DNA of 64,000 nucleotides, from NCBI GenBank assembly GCA_004352715.1, contig SCFE01000038.1, positions 1,776,061 through 1,840,060 on the forward strand. Direction: 5' to 3'. The notes beneath the pieces are model-generated. The model worked only from the letters and a program-made list of their open reading frames with translations. It had not been told where the DNA came from and did no database searches. The DNA comes from Hofstenia miamia (taxonomy: Eukaryota; Xenacoelomorpha; Acoela). Both the position numbers and the translations under genes were made by a program. This document shows, one piece after another, positions 47,516 to 59,037 of this stretch. The number at the start of each line of letters is the position of its first letter. Position 1 is the stretch's first letter.

Positions 47516-49746
47516 TTCTTTATAAATACCTTTGAAAAATCTTTCTTGTGCAATTAGACAACTATTAAATTAAAAGCAAATTTTTGCTTAAAATCAAAAA
47601 TCAAGCCTCACATACATAATATATACTAAATATTTACAAAACTGAATAATGTACTGAACTTTTTTCAAAATTTTAATTGAATCAGTTTACTGCCCCTCCA
47701 GGAAATGATTCTGAAAAATCCTGATTTTTTATTCTTCCTACACTACTGAATTGGAAGATGTTTTACTAAGCCTATAAAGGTGTTCTATTTGAAAAATTTA
47801 TTCCTCTATATTGTTGTTTTTGTTATAAGTGGTTTTATTGAGTAAAATTATATATTGGTTGCAAATTGTGGGTGCATAGAAGTGATCAAAGAAGTTCTGA
47901 ATAAGTAATTCATAGTCTGATTTTATCATTCTATCAAGGATAAAGTATTAGTTGTATGCTTTTCCTGTTAAAAAACTAGGAAATTGTTTGAGAGTGTGCT
48001 CCTGACCAGCATGTTGGGCAATTAAATTCTGTCCATAGGAGAAGAACAACTAATTGAATATTGGAGAATTACCATCAGCTTTACAAGAAAAACATTTTAG
48101 GAGCATTCTCATTTTGAGGTTATCATCAACTGCTGTTGTTGGTAGATATGATTTAAATAATTTCTTGTTTATTACAAGGCTTTTGATAGCTTTTAGTTTG
48201 TTTTGAATGATGTCAGATTTACCATTTAATTGTGATAATAAAGGGTTATGAATTTTTTGGAGAGGAAGGGCAGCCCTCAATAGTGTGTTATCAATAATCT
48301 TAATTGGAATAGAATTAGAAAAAGGATTATTATCAGCTGCAGGGTCTGATTTTCACAATGTCTTTCAATTTGAATGATATGATCTGGTATTCTAGCTATC
48401 TCTTGAGTTTTTAAGCTGTAAAATTTTTTATGAATGGCTTGTAAATTTGACAATTGATGTTATTGTAGAATGCTTGTCTTGTGGTAGAAGCATGTGCAAA
48501 ACTCGGCAAGTATTCCATCTTTAGATATATTAAAACACAACTGATGAAACTACTAGTTGTTATGTAATTCTATCTAATGAGAAAAAAAGAGCATGTTCAT
48601 TCCATGGGTAACAAGTTTTCAGAGAACAAGTTAATTCCAAACTTCTTCTTACAGAATCTGGCCTCTGGCCAAAGCAATGAACCATTTTCAACACCTAATT
48701 CTCAGCTCATTTTAGACTAGAGAAAATGCAATAATTATAGCTACATCCAAACCACACTTCCTAACCATACTCATCCTTATACCTAATACCTACTATCACC
48801 TAGACTAGAGGAGTCAAACCAGAGGGCCATTTAGAGCCTCTGGTTATCCTACCTTTCACCCAAAGTGACACCTTAAGCATTGATCATACTGATCAAATAC
48901 ATAGATAAAATAAATAAGATAAAATATAATAAAGGGGCAATTTAGTAAAAGTATATTATCTGGAAAAAGCTAAAAGAAAATGTTAGTCAAATATATGGAT
49001 TGGGAAATCTCTAATATTGAAAATAAAAGCAAATGGAAGCTTGGGTAGCAAAACTTAAATTAACAGAATTCACACATTACAAATAATAGAAAACAGTCAC
49101 TCACATATTATCAAATGGTGAGTAATAGCAGAACAAAATATTTAAAAGATACTGTGATGTCTGATATTCAAATTATGCAAACAATATGGATTCCTTGTAT
49201 GAGCAACCAATCAGAATACAAAGAATATTGAATCACTAATTATGCATTGACTATTGTCAAAATATTACTAAATCAACACACATTATCAACTACAAATTAG
49301 GGATGTAAATATACTACATTATGTATTATCTACTTGTCTTTGTAAAGCATTATTTTGTGCTTCTTGTTGAATGAGTTGACTGGTCACTTGAATATTTTGA
49401 ACATTAGAATTACAGTACAAGTTAAGATAGTTGTTTCTTCTTGAACTAATTGAACAAATGATCTTATTGTAACTGATAGAAAGTTAAGCAGACACCAAAA
49501 AACCACACATAAAGAGTTACAACAATTTAGTCATCTGAGAAAACTGAAAGGTTACTCACACCTAAACTACAATGGTATATTCAAGTAAGAAGAATAAAAC
49601 AAGGTCTAAAACTCAGAAAACCCCCAAAAGTTAGAAAACTCTCTGAACATAGGATGCTACAACATCACCTGAAAGTGAAGCATCCCTAGTAGAAATGATT
49701 CTGATAACAGTTAACACTGAAGACAAGGAAACAATAAATGACGTGA
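47516..49746. other. Intergenic, no gene seen
   Basis: A 76-codon leftward frame at 48050-48280 (NPLLSQLNGKSDIIQNKLK) looks coding-like in composition, but I do not recognise it and find no extension with a clear family. The remainder is AT-rich without features. Confidence 0.4.
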
Positions 49747-50191
49747 GTAGTTAAGATCAGGGCAAGGAAGTACCAAGGGACAGCCATGGCTATTTGCCAT
49801 ATGGAAATGAAGTGATTCTATTGGACGCCATCTAGCGACGAAATATTTTTGACGAAACTAAATTGAGCAAATTAATTTTTTAGACAATTTGTTTAGACCA
49901 AAAAGTGAGAATCTTTGATTTTTAGGATTTAGGCAAACTGATATTTTTGATGACAAATTTTACTTAGGGCGTGTTTGTTGTAACAATGTTTAAACATGCA
50001 ACACAGTGTTTTAAGGAAAACAATTCATAGATCCAAAACCCAAATATTTCAAACAAAAAATCATGTGTTATTTGCATTAGAGTGTGTTTCCAAGCACATT
50101 TATGTACTAATGTAAAAGCATACATTCACAGTGACTCTGAGTGACAAAGTTCAGCATTTTGCAATCTTCAAATTTCCATCTTCATTCTAAA
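49747..50191 (+). repeat. Segmental duplicate, left copy
   Basis: Matches 51202-51703 with about 95 percent identity by eye, apart from an extra roughly 60-base insertion in the right copy near 51556-51620. Both contain GGACGCCATCTAGCGACG and GTGTTTCCAAG. The left copy runs directly into the 1,000-N gap. Confidence 0.9.
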
Positions 50192-51191
50192 NNNNNNNNN
50201 NNNNNNNNNNNNNNNNNNNNNNNNNNNNNNNNNNNNNNNNNNNNNNNNNNNNNNNNNNNNNNNNNNNNNNNNNNNNNNNNNNNNNNNNNNNNNNNNNNNN
50301 NNNNNNNNNNNNNNNNNNNNNNNNNNNNNNNNNNNNNNNNNNNNNNNNNNNNNNNNNNNNNNNNNNNNNNNNNNNNNNNNNNNNNNNNNNNNNNNNNNNN
50401 NNNNNNNNNNNNNNNNNNNNNNNNNNNNNNNNNNNNNNNNNNNNNNNNNNNNNNNNNNNNNNNNNNNNNNNNNNNNNNNNNNNNNNNNNNNNNNNNNNNN
50501 NNNNNNNNNNNNNNNNNNNNNNNNNNNNNNNNNNNNNNNNNNNNNNNNNNNNNNNNNNNNNNNNNNNNNNNNNNNNNNNNNNNNNNNNNNNNNNNNNNNN
50601 NNNNNNNNNNNNNNNNNNNNNNNNNNNNNNNNNNNNNNNNNNNNNNNNNNNNNNNNNNNNNNNNNNNNNNNNNNNNNNNNNNNNNNNNNNNNNNNNNNNN
50701 NNNNNNNNNNNNNNNNNNNNNNNNNNNNNNNNNNNNNNNNNNNNNNNNNNNNNNNNNNNNNNNNNNNNNNNNNNNNNNNNNNNNNNNNNNNNNNNNNNNN
50801 NNNNNNNNNNNNNNNNNNNNNNNNNNNNNNNNNNNNNNNNNNNNNNNNNNNNNNNNNNNNNNNNNNNNNNNNNNNNNNNNNNNNNNNNNNNNNNNNNNNN
50901 NNNNNNNNNNNNNNNNNNNNNNNNNNNNNNNNNNNNNNNNNNNNNNNNNNNNNNNNNNNNNNNNNNNNNNNNNNNNNNNNNNNNNNNNNNNNNNNNNNNN
51001 NNNNNNNNNNNNNNNNNNNNNNNNNNNNNNNNNNNNNNNNNNNNNNNNNNNNNNNNNNNNNNNNNNNNNNNNNNNNNNNNNNNNNNNNNNNNNNNNNNNN
51101 NNNNNNNNNNNNNNNNNNNNNNNNNNNNNNNNNNNNNNNNNNNNNNNNNNNNNNNNNNNNNNNNNNNNNNNNNNNNNNNNNNNNNNNNNNN
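50192..51191. other. Assembly gap, exactly 1,000 N
   Basis: A round length indicates an arbitrary gap of unknown size. It separates two copies of the same segment, so the true structure (tandem duplication or collapsed haplotypes) is unresolved. Confidence 0.98.
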
Positions 51192-51201
51192 ATAGATCAC
51201 A

Positions 51202-51703
51202 GTAGTTAAGACCGAGTGAAGGACGTACCAAGGGACAGCTATGGCTATTTGCCATATGGAAATGAAGTGATTCTATTGGACGCCATCTAGCGACGAAATA
51301 TTTTTGACTAAACTAAATTGAGCAAATTAATTCTTTAGACAATTTGTTTAGACCAAAAAGTGAGAATTTTTGATTTTTAGAATTTAGGCAAACTGATATT
51401 TTTGATGACAAATTTCACTTAGGGCGTGTTTGTTGTAACAATGTTTAAACATGCAACGTAATGTTTTAAGGAAAACAATTCATAGATCTAAAACCCAAAT
51501 ATTTCAAATGAAAAATGATGTGTTATTTGCATTAGAGTGTGTTTCCAAGTGCATTAATATTGATCAAAACAAATATGCAAGAGGTGGAAAACAACAATTT
51601 CTTTAGCAATTGCGTGTAAATTGTAAAAGCATACATTACACAATGACTCTGAGTGACAAAGTTCAGTATTGTACAATCTTCAAGTTTCCATCTTCATTCT
51701 AAA
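51202..51703 (+). repeat. Segmental duplicate, right copy
   Basis: Partner of 49747-50191. It carries an additional segment (near ATTGATCAAAACAAATATGC) absent from the left copy, showing that the two are not simply the same contig end. Confidence 0.9.
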
Positions 51704-51704
51704 A

Positions 51705-51835
51705 TATGACGGCACTTCCACATTCACCCAGGAGGTGGCCGCCAGAAATGCGTTAAGCCATTTATTTAATGTGGCTGGCTTTCCCCAGGAGGCCTATTGT
51801 TACCACGGACCTAAACCATGGGCAATGAAAACGAT
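51705..51835 (+). CDS. Exon-like coding fragment, unknown product
   Basis: An open frame of about 44 codons reads YDGTSTFTQEVAARNALSHL and FNVAGFPQEAYCYHGPKPWA before the single n at 51836. GC content is much higher than in the surrounding DNA and the codons look protein-like, which is rare in this window. CACCCAG/G and CCCCAG/G could be splice acceptors. The segment G-T-x-x-F-T-Q-E-x-A-A-R-N-A-L-x-x-L faintly recalls the last helix of a double-stranded RNA-binding domain. That resemblance is weak and is offered only as a lead. The frame stays open upstream for about 25 codons into the segmental duplicate. It may be an exon of a host gene cut off by misassembly. Confidence 0.4.
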
Positions 51836-51836
51836 N

Positions 51837-53290
51837 GTAATTTAATTTTTCAAATGCTTGAAACGTCCCTTTATCACTATTTCATGTGTGTTATATTTAT
51901 TGCAGTTTGAAATTAATCTTTAAAAATTACAATGTGTAGAAGAACTGAAATGTTATTTAAATGTTTATCCTATATTACTAATATTTAACTAGATGTCAAT
52001 TAAAAAATTACCAATTAAGCAAATTTCAAACATTTATGACTCTTGTGAGATTATTTTTACGGTCATAAGATAATGCATCGACCAACCTTCTTTAATTCAA
52101 ATTTGATTGGCTGACATTCATTCCTTTGTTCTAATTACTTGATTTTGCTATCGAAATTTTTGCTTGTTTAACTATAGTAAGCAATTATCTTTATTAATGT
52201 TTCTTTATTATAATTATACATGTATATCACTATTCGTAATAATATTCGGAAATGTTAAGAATGTATTTCGCTAAGAAATTTACTAGCATTTATCTGCAAT
52301 CGCTCATATTACATTGACGTAGTGATTATCCATTTTCGAATTAAATCTGTTTGTTAAAATTTATTATTGAGAATGTCATTCACTTTAAATTTATTTCTCT
52401 GAGAAAATGTGTATAGCGTTTGTTGTATTCTATATTTTATATGTAATTTGTTCAAGAATGGTTGTAAAATATTGTTGAAGAATAAATACGCTTTCTTCGG
52501 CTCTTAAGTGTTTAACTTAAAATTATTTAAACCGCTTGTAGTTTTTGATTTTTATTATGCAATGTTATTTCAATGTATTTTTACACTGTTTTTGAAAATG
52601 TTCATAAACGCCTATCCGTAAATGTCCAAGATGTTTTTCTCATATATTGTTCGAAAGGTCTTAAATGTCATATAGATTTCACCGCCTTTATTCAAGAATG
52701 TTTTTCTGTAAATGGTTGTTTCATGAAATCATTTGTTTGCCACTTGATAGTTTAGCATTACTGCGATTGTAAATATCCTATCCTTTCAACTTTTATTTCA
52801 TAGCAAATTTTTTCTGAGGGTGTGTAATGCTTAGAAAATTTTTTACACATTGCGGACAAACTAATTATATGCGTTAGTTCTTTTCCAGATTGCTGTTGTA
52901 ATTTGCATTTCATATTGTTAAAACTGTTTAGTGCTCTCATCTCTGAGCGTTTCCTCGAGAGTGATTTTATGTCTTTATGTAACAATGAATGTTTTTTGAA
53001 ATCGTTATTTGTTAATTTAATGTCATGCTAATATGAGTCATATCACTTAACGCTCAAGTCGATGTAACCCGAAATTGAATTATTTTGTAATAGCAAAAAC
53101 CAACCTTTTCTGTTAAATGTTTGACGTATTGTTCAAATACTGTGTGTGGTGACGCCTTATTTATTCGCAAACTTGTTCTATTGGATTAATTCATTTACAA
53201 ATTATTTTTCCATTGGATATTTTTCGAGGGTTTTCATGATTAACTCTTAGCGGTTTTTTCCTTGAGAATTCTTTTCAGTCTTTTAAGTGG
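51837..53290. other. AT-rich but CpG-containing, no gene seen
   Basis: Begins after a single n. No supported gene. CpG dinucleotides are clearly more frequent here than in the 18-29 kb or 44-49 kb regions. The right part shows faint similarity to the tandem array that follows. Confidence 0.5.
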
Positions 53291-53299
53291 AACAATGAA

Positions 53300-54590
53300 T
53301 GTTCGTTAAATTCACATGTTTGTTACTTCTATTATTACGAACAACCTAAAAACCAATGTATTTGTGGAAAACGATTCTATGGTAGTGTACTAAATAATTT
53401 TTGGGGGTTGTTAATAACCGACTTTTTCAAAAACGGTGTAAAGCATTCTGCAAATTTCAGGGTTTTACTTTGTTAATGGCTTTCTGTATATATTTTTAAG
53501 TCTTATAACATTATTTGATATTGGATGTCGTTTTGTTCAACAACATTTCCATAATGCATGTTCTTCTATTATTACGCACAACCTAAAAAACAAATGTATC
53601 CATGCAAAACAGTTCTATATGACATCGCATTAATTAATTCACCGACTTTTGTTAGTAACCTATACAATTATTCATTTGTTTTTTCAAAACGTATTAACTA
53701 TTGTACGAATTTAAATGCTTTTTCTTTGATAACGCGTTCTGTAAATGTTTTCAGGCGTTGTTATAACATTATTTCGCGTATTAATATCCATCTTATTCAA
53801 GAACATTTCCATAATGCGTGCTTTTCTATTATTACGCAACAAAAAGTATTCATGCAAACCGATTCTACATGACACCATATTAATTCACCGACTATTGTTC
53901 TTAACCTATACAATTATTCATTCGTTTTGCAAAGTGTATTAAGCATTATACGAATTTAAATGCTTTTTCTCTGATATCGGTTTCTGTAAATGCTTTTAGG
54001 CGTTGTTATAACATTATTTCACGTGTGAATATCCATCTTATTCAAGAACATTTCCATAATGCGTGCTTTTCTATTATTACGCATAGCCTTAAACAAAAAG
54101 TATTCATGCAAACCGATTCTACATGACACCATATTAATTAATTCACTGACCATTGTTAGTAGCCTATACAATTATTCATTCGTTTTTCAAAGCATATTAA
54201 GCATTATACGAATTTAATCGTTTTTTCTTTGATAACGCTTTCTGTAAATGTTTCAAGCGTTGTTATAATATTATTTTCGCCTATAAATATCCAATAATTT
54301 ATTTCGCTAATGTGTGCTTTTTCTATTATTATGTATAGCCTAAAGCAAATGTATTCATGCAAGTCGATTCTATCTGAAACCGTATTAATTTATTACCAGG
54401 CTATTGATAGTAATCCACGCAGTTATTGATTTGTTTTTCAAAAGCGTTTTTAAGCATTATACGAATTTCAGCGTTTTTCTTTGATAACGTTTCGTAAATG
54501 TTTTCAGTCGTTGTTATAACATTATTTCGCATATGAATATCCTTTTTGTTCAATAATTTAATTCCATAATGCGTATTTTGACATTGAGAA
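53300..54590. repeat. Degenerate tandem array, about 245-260-bp period, five units
   Basis: The landmark CATTTCCATAATGCGTG (with variants) recurs at about 53544, 53804, 54049, 54300 and 54556, each followed by CTATTATTACGC, TTCATGCAAACCGATTCTA, CACCATATTAATT, CCTATACAATTATTCATTCG and GGCGTTGTTATAACATTATTTC. A more diverged unit starts near 53300. Units differ by many substitutions, so this is an old array and not an assembly loop. No unit-length reading frame is conserved. Confidence 0.85.
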
Positions 54591-54699
54591 TTGCTGGTGT
54601 CTTGAATATGTTTAATTACTGACTTACAGATATCAAGGGGTGTTTGGAAATGTTATCTAGATAATTTACAAACTCATTTTTATGGCATTTACGGGTGAA

Positions 54700-55370
54700 T
54701 CATTTTTGTGATATTTACGTGGTGATTCATATGTTGATTACATGTTGCTATACAGCGTATTATATATTGTTGCATGCCGCATGCATACACACATTACGTT
54801 TTGGTGACTAATTTTTATTCCCCTATTCATAAATTTCGATTGCTTACATGGACTGCATTTAATTCGCTTTGGTAAACTAACATTACATGTAAAGGCTGCA
54901 CATCGCTTTGTCAGGGTATACCACTCGCAATCGTTAATATTACTATTTTTACCCATAAAAAATTTCCATGTTTTTGAATTGCTTACACATACATTTAATT
55001 CGTTTTTGGTAAACCAACATTACATGCAACGATTTCATATCACTTTCAAAGTACGTTATTTTCATGTACAAAAAATTCCACATGGTTCTAATGATTATTC
55101 TTCTTAGTTATACACCACATAATTTGGTTAATTCCTTTAATGATTAATTTACGTGGCCAATTGTTTACACACATTAGTTGGCTAATTTGGTTTACATCGC
55201 GTTTTGTAGACTGATTTCTCTTATCCGTAAAAAATTTCCATGCGTACATGTCTTTGTTTACATGCATTATTTTGTAATTGGGTTTACATTGCGCTTTGTA
55301 ATAACACGTTAGTGACTATTTTCTCTTACCTGTAAAAATTTCCGTGTTTTATGTATAGAGATGCAGACAC
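54700..55370. repeat. Second degenerate tandem family, about 120-150-bp spacing
   Basis: The blocks TTTAATTCG-TTTGGTAAAC-AACATTACATG (about 54857 and 55000) and AAAAAATTTCCATG / TTACATTGCG-TTTGTA (about 54955, 55220, 55335) recur at irregular spacing. The order suggests diverged units distinct from the array on the left. Confidence 0.6.
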
Positions 55371-56463
55371 ACAAAGGCTACAATATCGTTTTTCCAAATA
55401 CATTGACGTTTTTCCATTGTAGAAATTCACAAGTTTAATTTGTTTGCTAGGATAATGAAATAACCGAACCGTTATAGGTTTAATACACAATAAAAACAAA
55501 CAAATTTTCGAAAAGAGTAAACATAAAAGCGAATTAATATTACACACGTATGAAATATAGAGGACATTCAAATACTTGATAACCCAATATCGCGTATACT
55601 TTGTTTAAGCAAAACCGTGCATGATAATACATCAATGAATATAGGTGTTAAACGCTTACAAGTGAATGAATTCAATATATTATTTTCACATTGCATATTT
55701 TTGAGTGTCATGTAAACACTAAAACAATTTTTTCGCGCATTTTGTGCAAACTGATTATATGATTAACTCATTTAAACAACTCAATTGATTTCTTTTTCAA
55801 ATAGCACGTAAAATTTAGTAGTTTTTCTCAAGTGGAATTATAAAATAAAATGGGTTTTCTAATAAAATGCGTTGACATATAATAATAAATCTACATGAAA
55901 CATGTATTGTTATATTGTTACAATCGTCACTGACTTGTGTTTTCCCTATCACAAAGACTTTATTTGATTTTTGATTGACAGCGTTATTTCAAGAGTGATT
56001 TGCATTTTTGCGGTTAAAATATTTTTCTAATAATTGTAATTTACATTATTGTCATGTACATAACTCAGAAAATGCTCCTATCATGAACGCTTCAATACCA
56101 TTGCAAGGCTTACAATTCATTTTTCATGCAAATATTTTTCTGCTAAACATTGAAATTATCACTATTGCTGCTATGTAAATTTCATGTGGCAATAAATATT
56201 CAGTCACTGGTTTTAGATGCGATGGAATTCTTATACACTCACACACTCTTTCTCAACTATAAATGAATGTTTATAACTTAACTTAATAAACTCTTGTTGG
56301 GTAATCACGTTCTTTGTTTATCTATTTTATTTGACAAATCCACTTTACATTTATTAATGAAAATTTTACTTCAAATTTTATGTTTTTTCAAAAATGAGAT
56401 ATGACGTGTTTGTGACTCATAGTTTTCCATCAACCTGTTTCTGTCAATCATCTGTTCTAACTT
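55371..56463. other. Intergenic, upstream of the polymerase gene
   Basis: AT-rich DNA without recognised genes. It leads into a cluster of promoter-like motifs. Confidence 0.5.
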
Positions 56464-56555
56464 CCATATATGGAAATTTTCTGGTTAAATTTACTCACCC
56501 AGCATCCAATAGAATTTCATTTTAATTGTGTGGGCGGGGCATAACTCTTTAAATA
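56464..56555 (+). promoter_or_regulatory. Composite promoter of the Polinton-type polymerase gene
   Basis: A perfect CArG box CCATATATGG (56464-56473, SRF/MADS-type site) is followed by CCAAT (56506-56510), a GC box TGGGCGGGGC (56531-56540) and TTTAAATA (56548-56555), about 80 bases before the ATG at 56636. Four different known element types in canonical order within 92 bases are unlikely by chance in such AT-rich DNA. None is proven functional. Confidence 0.6.
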
Positions 56556-56635
56556 TGAGGTGGGAGTGATACAATTTTCATTTCATTTTTGATTCTTGTG
56601 GATATTACTTGCCTAACTTCTCTCCTGCTTAGAAA

Positions 56636-59036
56636 ATGTACGCTACTACTTCTCCCGCTGATTTGTTAAAAACCCTCACTGATAAATATTCAGATGTGAT
56701 GGCTGCCAATACGTATAGTGCCTCCTCCCAACAGTCTGGGAATGGTGATAATAGTACAGCTCCTCCCCGGTATGCTTTTTGTTTTTAGTTTATCTAGGTA
56801 TATAAACTATTCTAATTATATATTACACATTTTGTACTTGCTATCATGTGTTTTTCATTTAATCAGAAAGTTTTAGTTATTGATTTTTCACAATCCCACT
56901 CATTTACAATTTATCAATTTGCAGTAATTACAACTAGCTCTTAAAAATACATTTTATAAATTCTTTTATTGGTTTTATAAAATAACATATTTTCTTTTCA
57001 TTGCTTATTAAACTATTTTCACTAGAATGAAATGTTCAAATTTCATTTTTTTATTATGTACAACTAACTAGTGCTTAAAAATACATTTTTTACAATTTAT
57101 AAAATAGCGTATTTTCTTTTCATTACTTATTTTCACTAGAATAAATATAATTTATTACACTTGAATTTCCATGTACTTATACTGATTTTAGACCATCTGC
57201 TCCAATGAAGTCGTTTTCTTGTGACGAGTGTGGTTTTACCAGCCCAACCCCCTTGTTAATGCGCTCTCACATTGAATCTATTCATGGAACAGATAATGTT
57301 TATCTATGCCCATCATGCAAAATTTACTTTACAAATATTCAACTATTTGAAGCTCACTTAACTGCCCACAACTTTGAAGCTGTAAATACCACCTCAAGTA
57401 CGTCATTTAGTAAAGTGGAACAAGCATGTCGTGGTAGTTTTGCTTGCTATCAGAGTGGTCCTCTAACATCTATTGATGTTTATTCCATCTTCTCTACTGT
57501 TTACCCTGAAATTAACGAAATTATACGGGATGATATAGCCAAACACTTCTCCTCTAAAGTTTACCTCTCTTGTGAAGTGGAGTTGGTGAAAGAGGAAAGT
57601 GGTGTGCAGAAAAGTGTGGTATTGTATCCGACAAGCTCCCCTGTATCCGTCTTTAGCAGTGGCTTGCAGCAAGCAGATTTCATAAAAATGGTAGATGGCA
57701 TCGCCAATTACATCACCATCTATGCAGCAAATGGCTCAAATTGGGTGTTGAAGAATATTAATCGAGTGAGTCTGCGCATTGCCAAATATCGTCCAACAAG
57801 AGCTGGAAGTTACATCCCCCTTCCCGACTATTTAAAGAAGAACCACTTCTTAGCAAACCCTCGTACTGCTCAGACAAATAAATGCTTCCTGTACGCTGTT
57901 CTAGCATGCCTCCATCCAGAAATGAAGACGAAATGTGAAATTACACGAATGAATAAGTTTTTACCAACTCTAAATTATTCAGGACTCTCATTTCCCATGT
58001 CAATCAATGACATCTGTAAGTTTGAAGAGCTGAACAAAATTACAGTGAATGTGTACAGCCTCCATGAAAAATCTTTGGTGCCTGCTTACATCTCTCCAAA
58101 TTGTCATCAACAAAAGGCAAACCTTCTGCTGTTAGAAGAAGGTAATCAGAAGCATTATGTGGCAATTACCAATTTAAATGCCTGCATCAAGTTTTTTAAG
58201 GGTAGACATGGTGATGGTATGAATTGCCCAAAATGTTTATCTGGTTTTAAACTGTTAGAAAGTTTTGAAAATCATTTAAAGAAATGCAATGGCAATAGTG
58301 AGCCAACAATAACTTTCCCTCAGTCCAATGAGAAAATTTCATTTAAAGCACATGGCGCTAAAAACTTTGTACCCATAATAGCTGCATTAGACATAGAATG
58401 TGTATCACAGAAAATACATACTACCACACCAGATCCCTCAACAAGCTATACAGTTCAGGATGTTCGCCAAACCCCATCTGGTATTTGTATAGTTAGCACC
58501 ACTGAAAAAGAGCTGCTTTCCACCAACATATTTTCAGGTGAACAGTGTATGGAGGAGGGATGGAATGAACTTCGTAAATTTGCTAAGTCTTCATTTGCTG
58601 CCAAACAAAAGCATCATCAATTAGTAATTTCACAGACTGATAGAGAATATTTGATGGAGAATTCCACTGCTTGCATTTTTTGCAATGAAGAATTTGAAAG
58701 TAGCTCTCACAAAGTAATTGATCACTGCCATTATACTGGGAAAGTACGAGGTGTTGCACACAACAACTGCAATATTCTACATCGCAACCCCCAGTTTACT
58801 CCAGTTTTCTCCCACAATGGCAGTAAGTATGATATGCATTTGTTGCTGAAAAGTTTGAAGCTCAGGGAAAATGAAAGTTTAAAATGTATACCCTGCACAT
58901 CTGAAAACTTCATATCATTTAGCCTTATGGTCCCAATGTATAGCTACAAGGATAAAAATGGCACAACTAAATGGGTTCATGAAGAGCTTCGATTTTTGGA
59001 CTCCTATCGTTTTGTTACTGACAGTCTATCAAACCT
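56636..59036 (+). CDS. Polinton-type family B DNA polymerase with zinc fingers, 5' part, spliced
   Basis: Exon 1 (56636-56769) encodes 44 residues, Ser/Thr-rich, and ends at a GT donor (GTATGC). The intron (56770-57191) ends TGATTTTAG. Exon 2 (57192-59036) joins in frame, the split codon being CG+A (Arg). Exon 2 encodes two C2H2 fingers (CDECGFTSPTPLLMRSHIESIH, where spacing is C2-12-4; then CPSCKIYFTNIQ...H-x3-H), the conserved N-terminal domain (RPTRAGSYIPLPDYLKK, TNKCFLYAVLACLHPE), a C-x2-C...H-x3-C finger, the exonuclease motif Exo I (IAALDIECVS), an endonuclease-VII-like His-Me insert (CIFCNEEF, IDHCHYTGKVRGVAHNNCN) and Exo II (FSHNGSKYDMHLLL). The frame is intact until the single n at 59037. 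The protein would replicate the element by protein-primed synthesis. Palm motifs lie in the fragment at 60963-62655. Confidence 0.88.
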
Positions 59037-59037
59037 N

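Noticed and set aside
50141-51255. Long frames of about 350 codons on both strands at 50-51 kb
   Set aside because: Almost every codon is N from the 1,000-base gap.
53300-54590. CRISPR-like or direct-repeat array
   Set aside because: Units of about 250 bases without short identical repeats and unique spacers, in eukaryotic DNA, so it is a degenerate tandem satellite.
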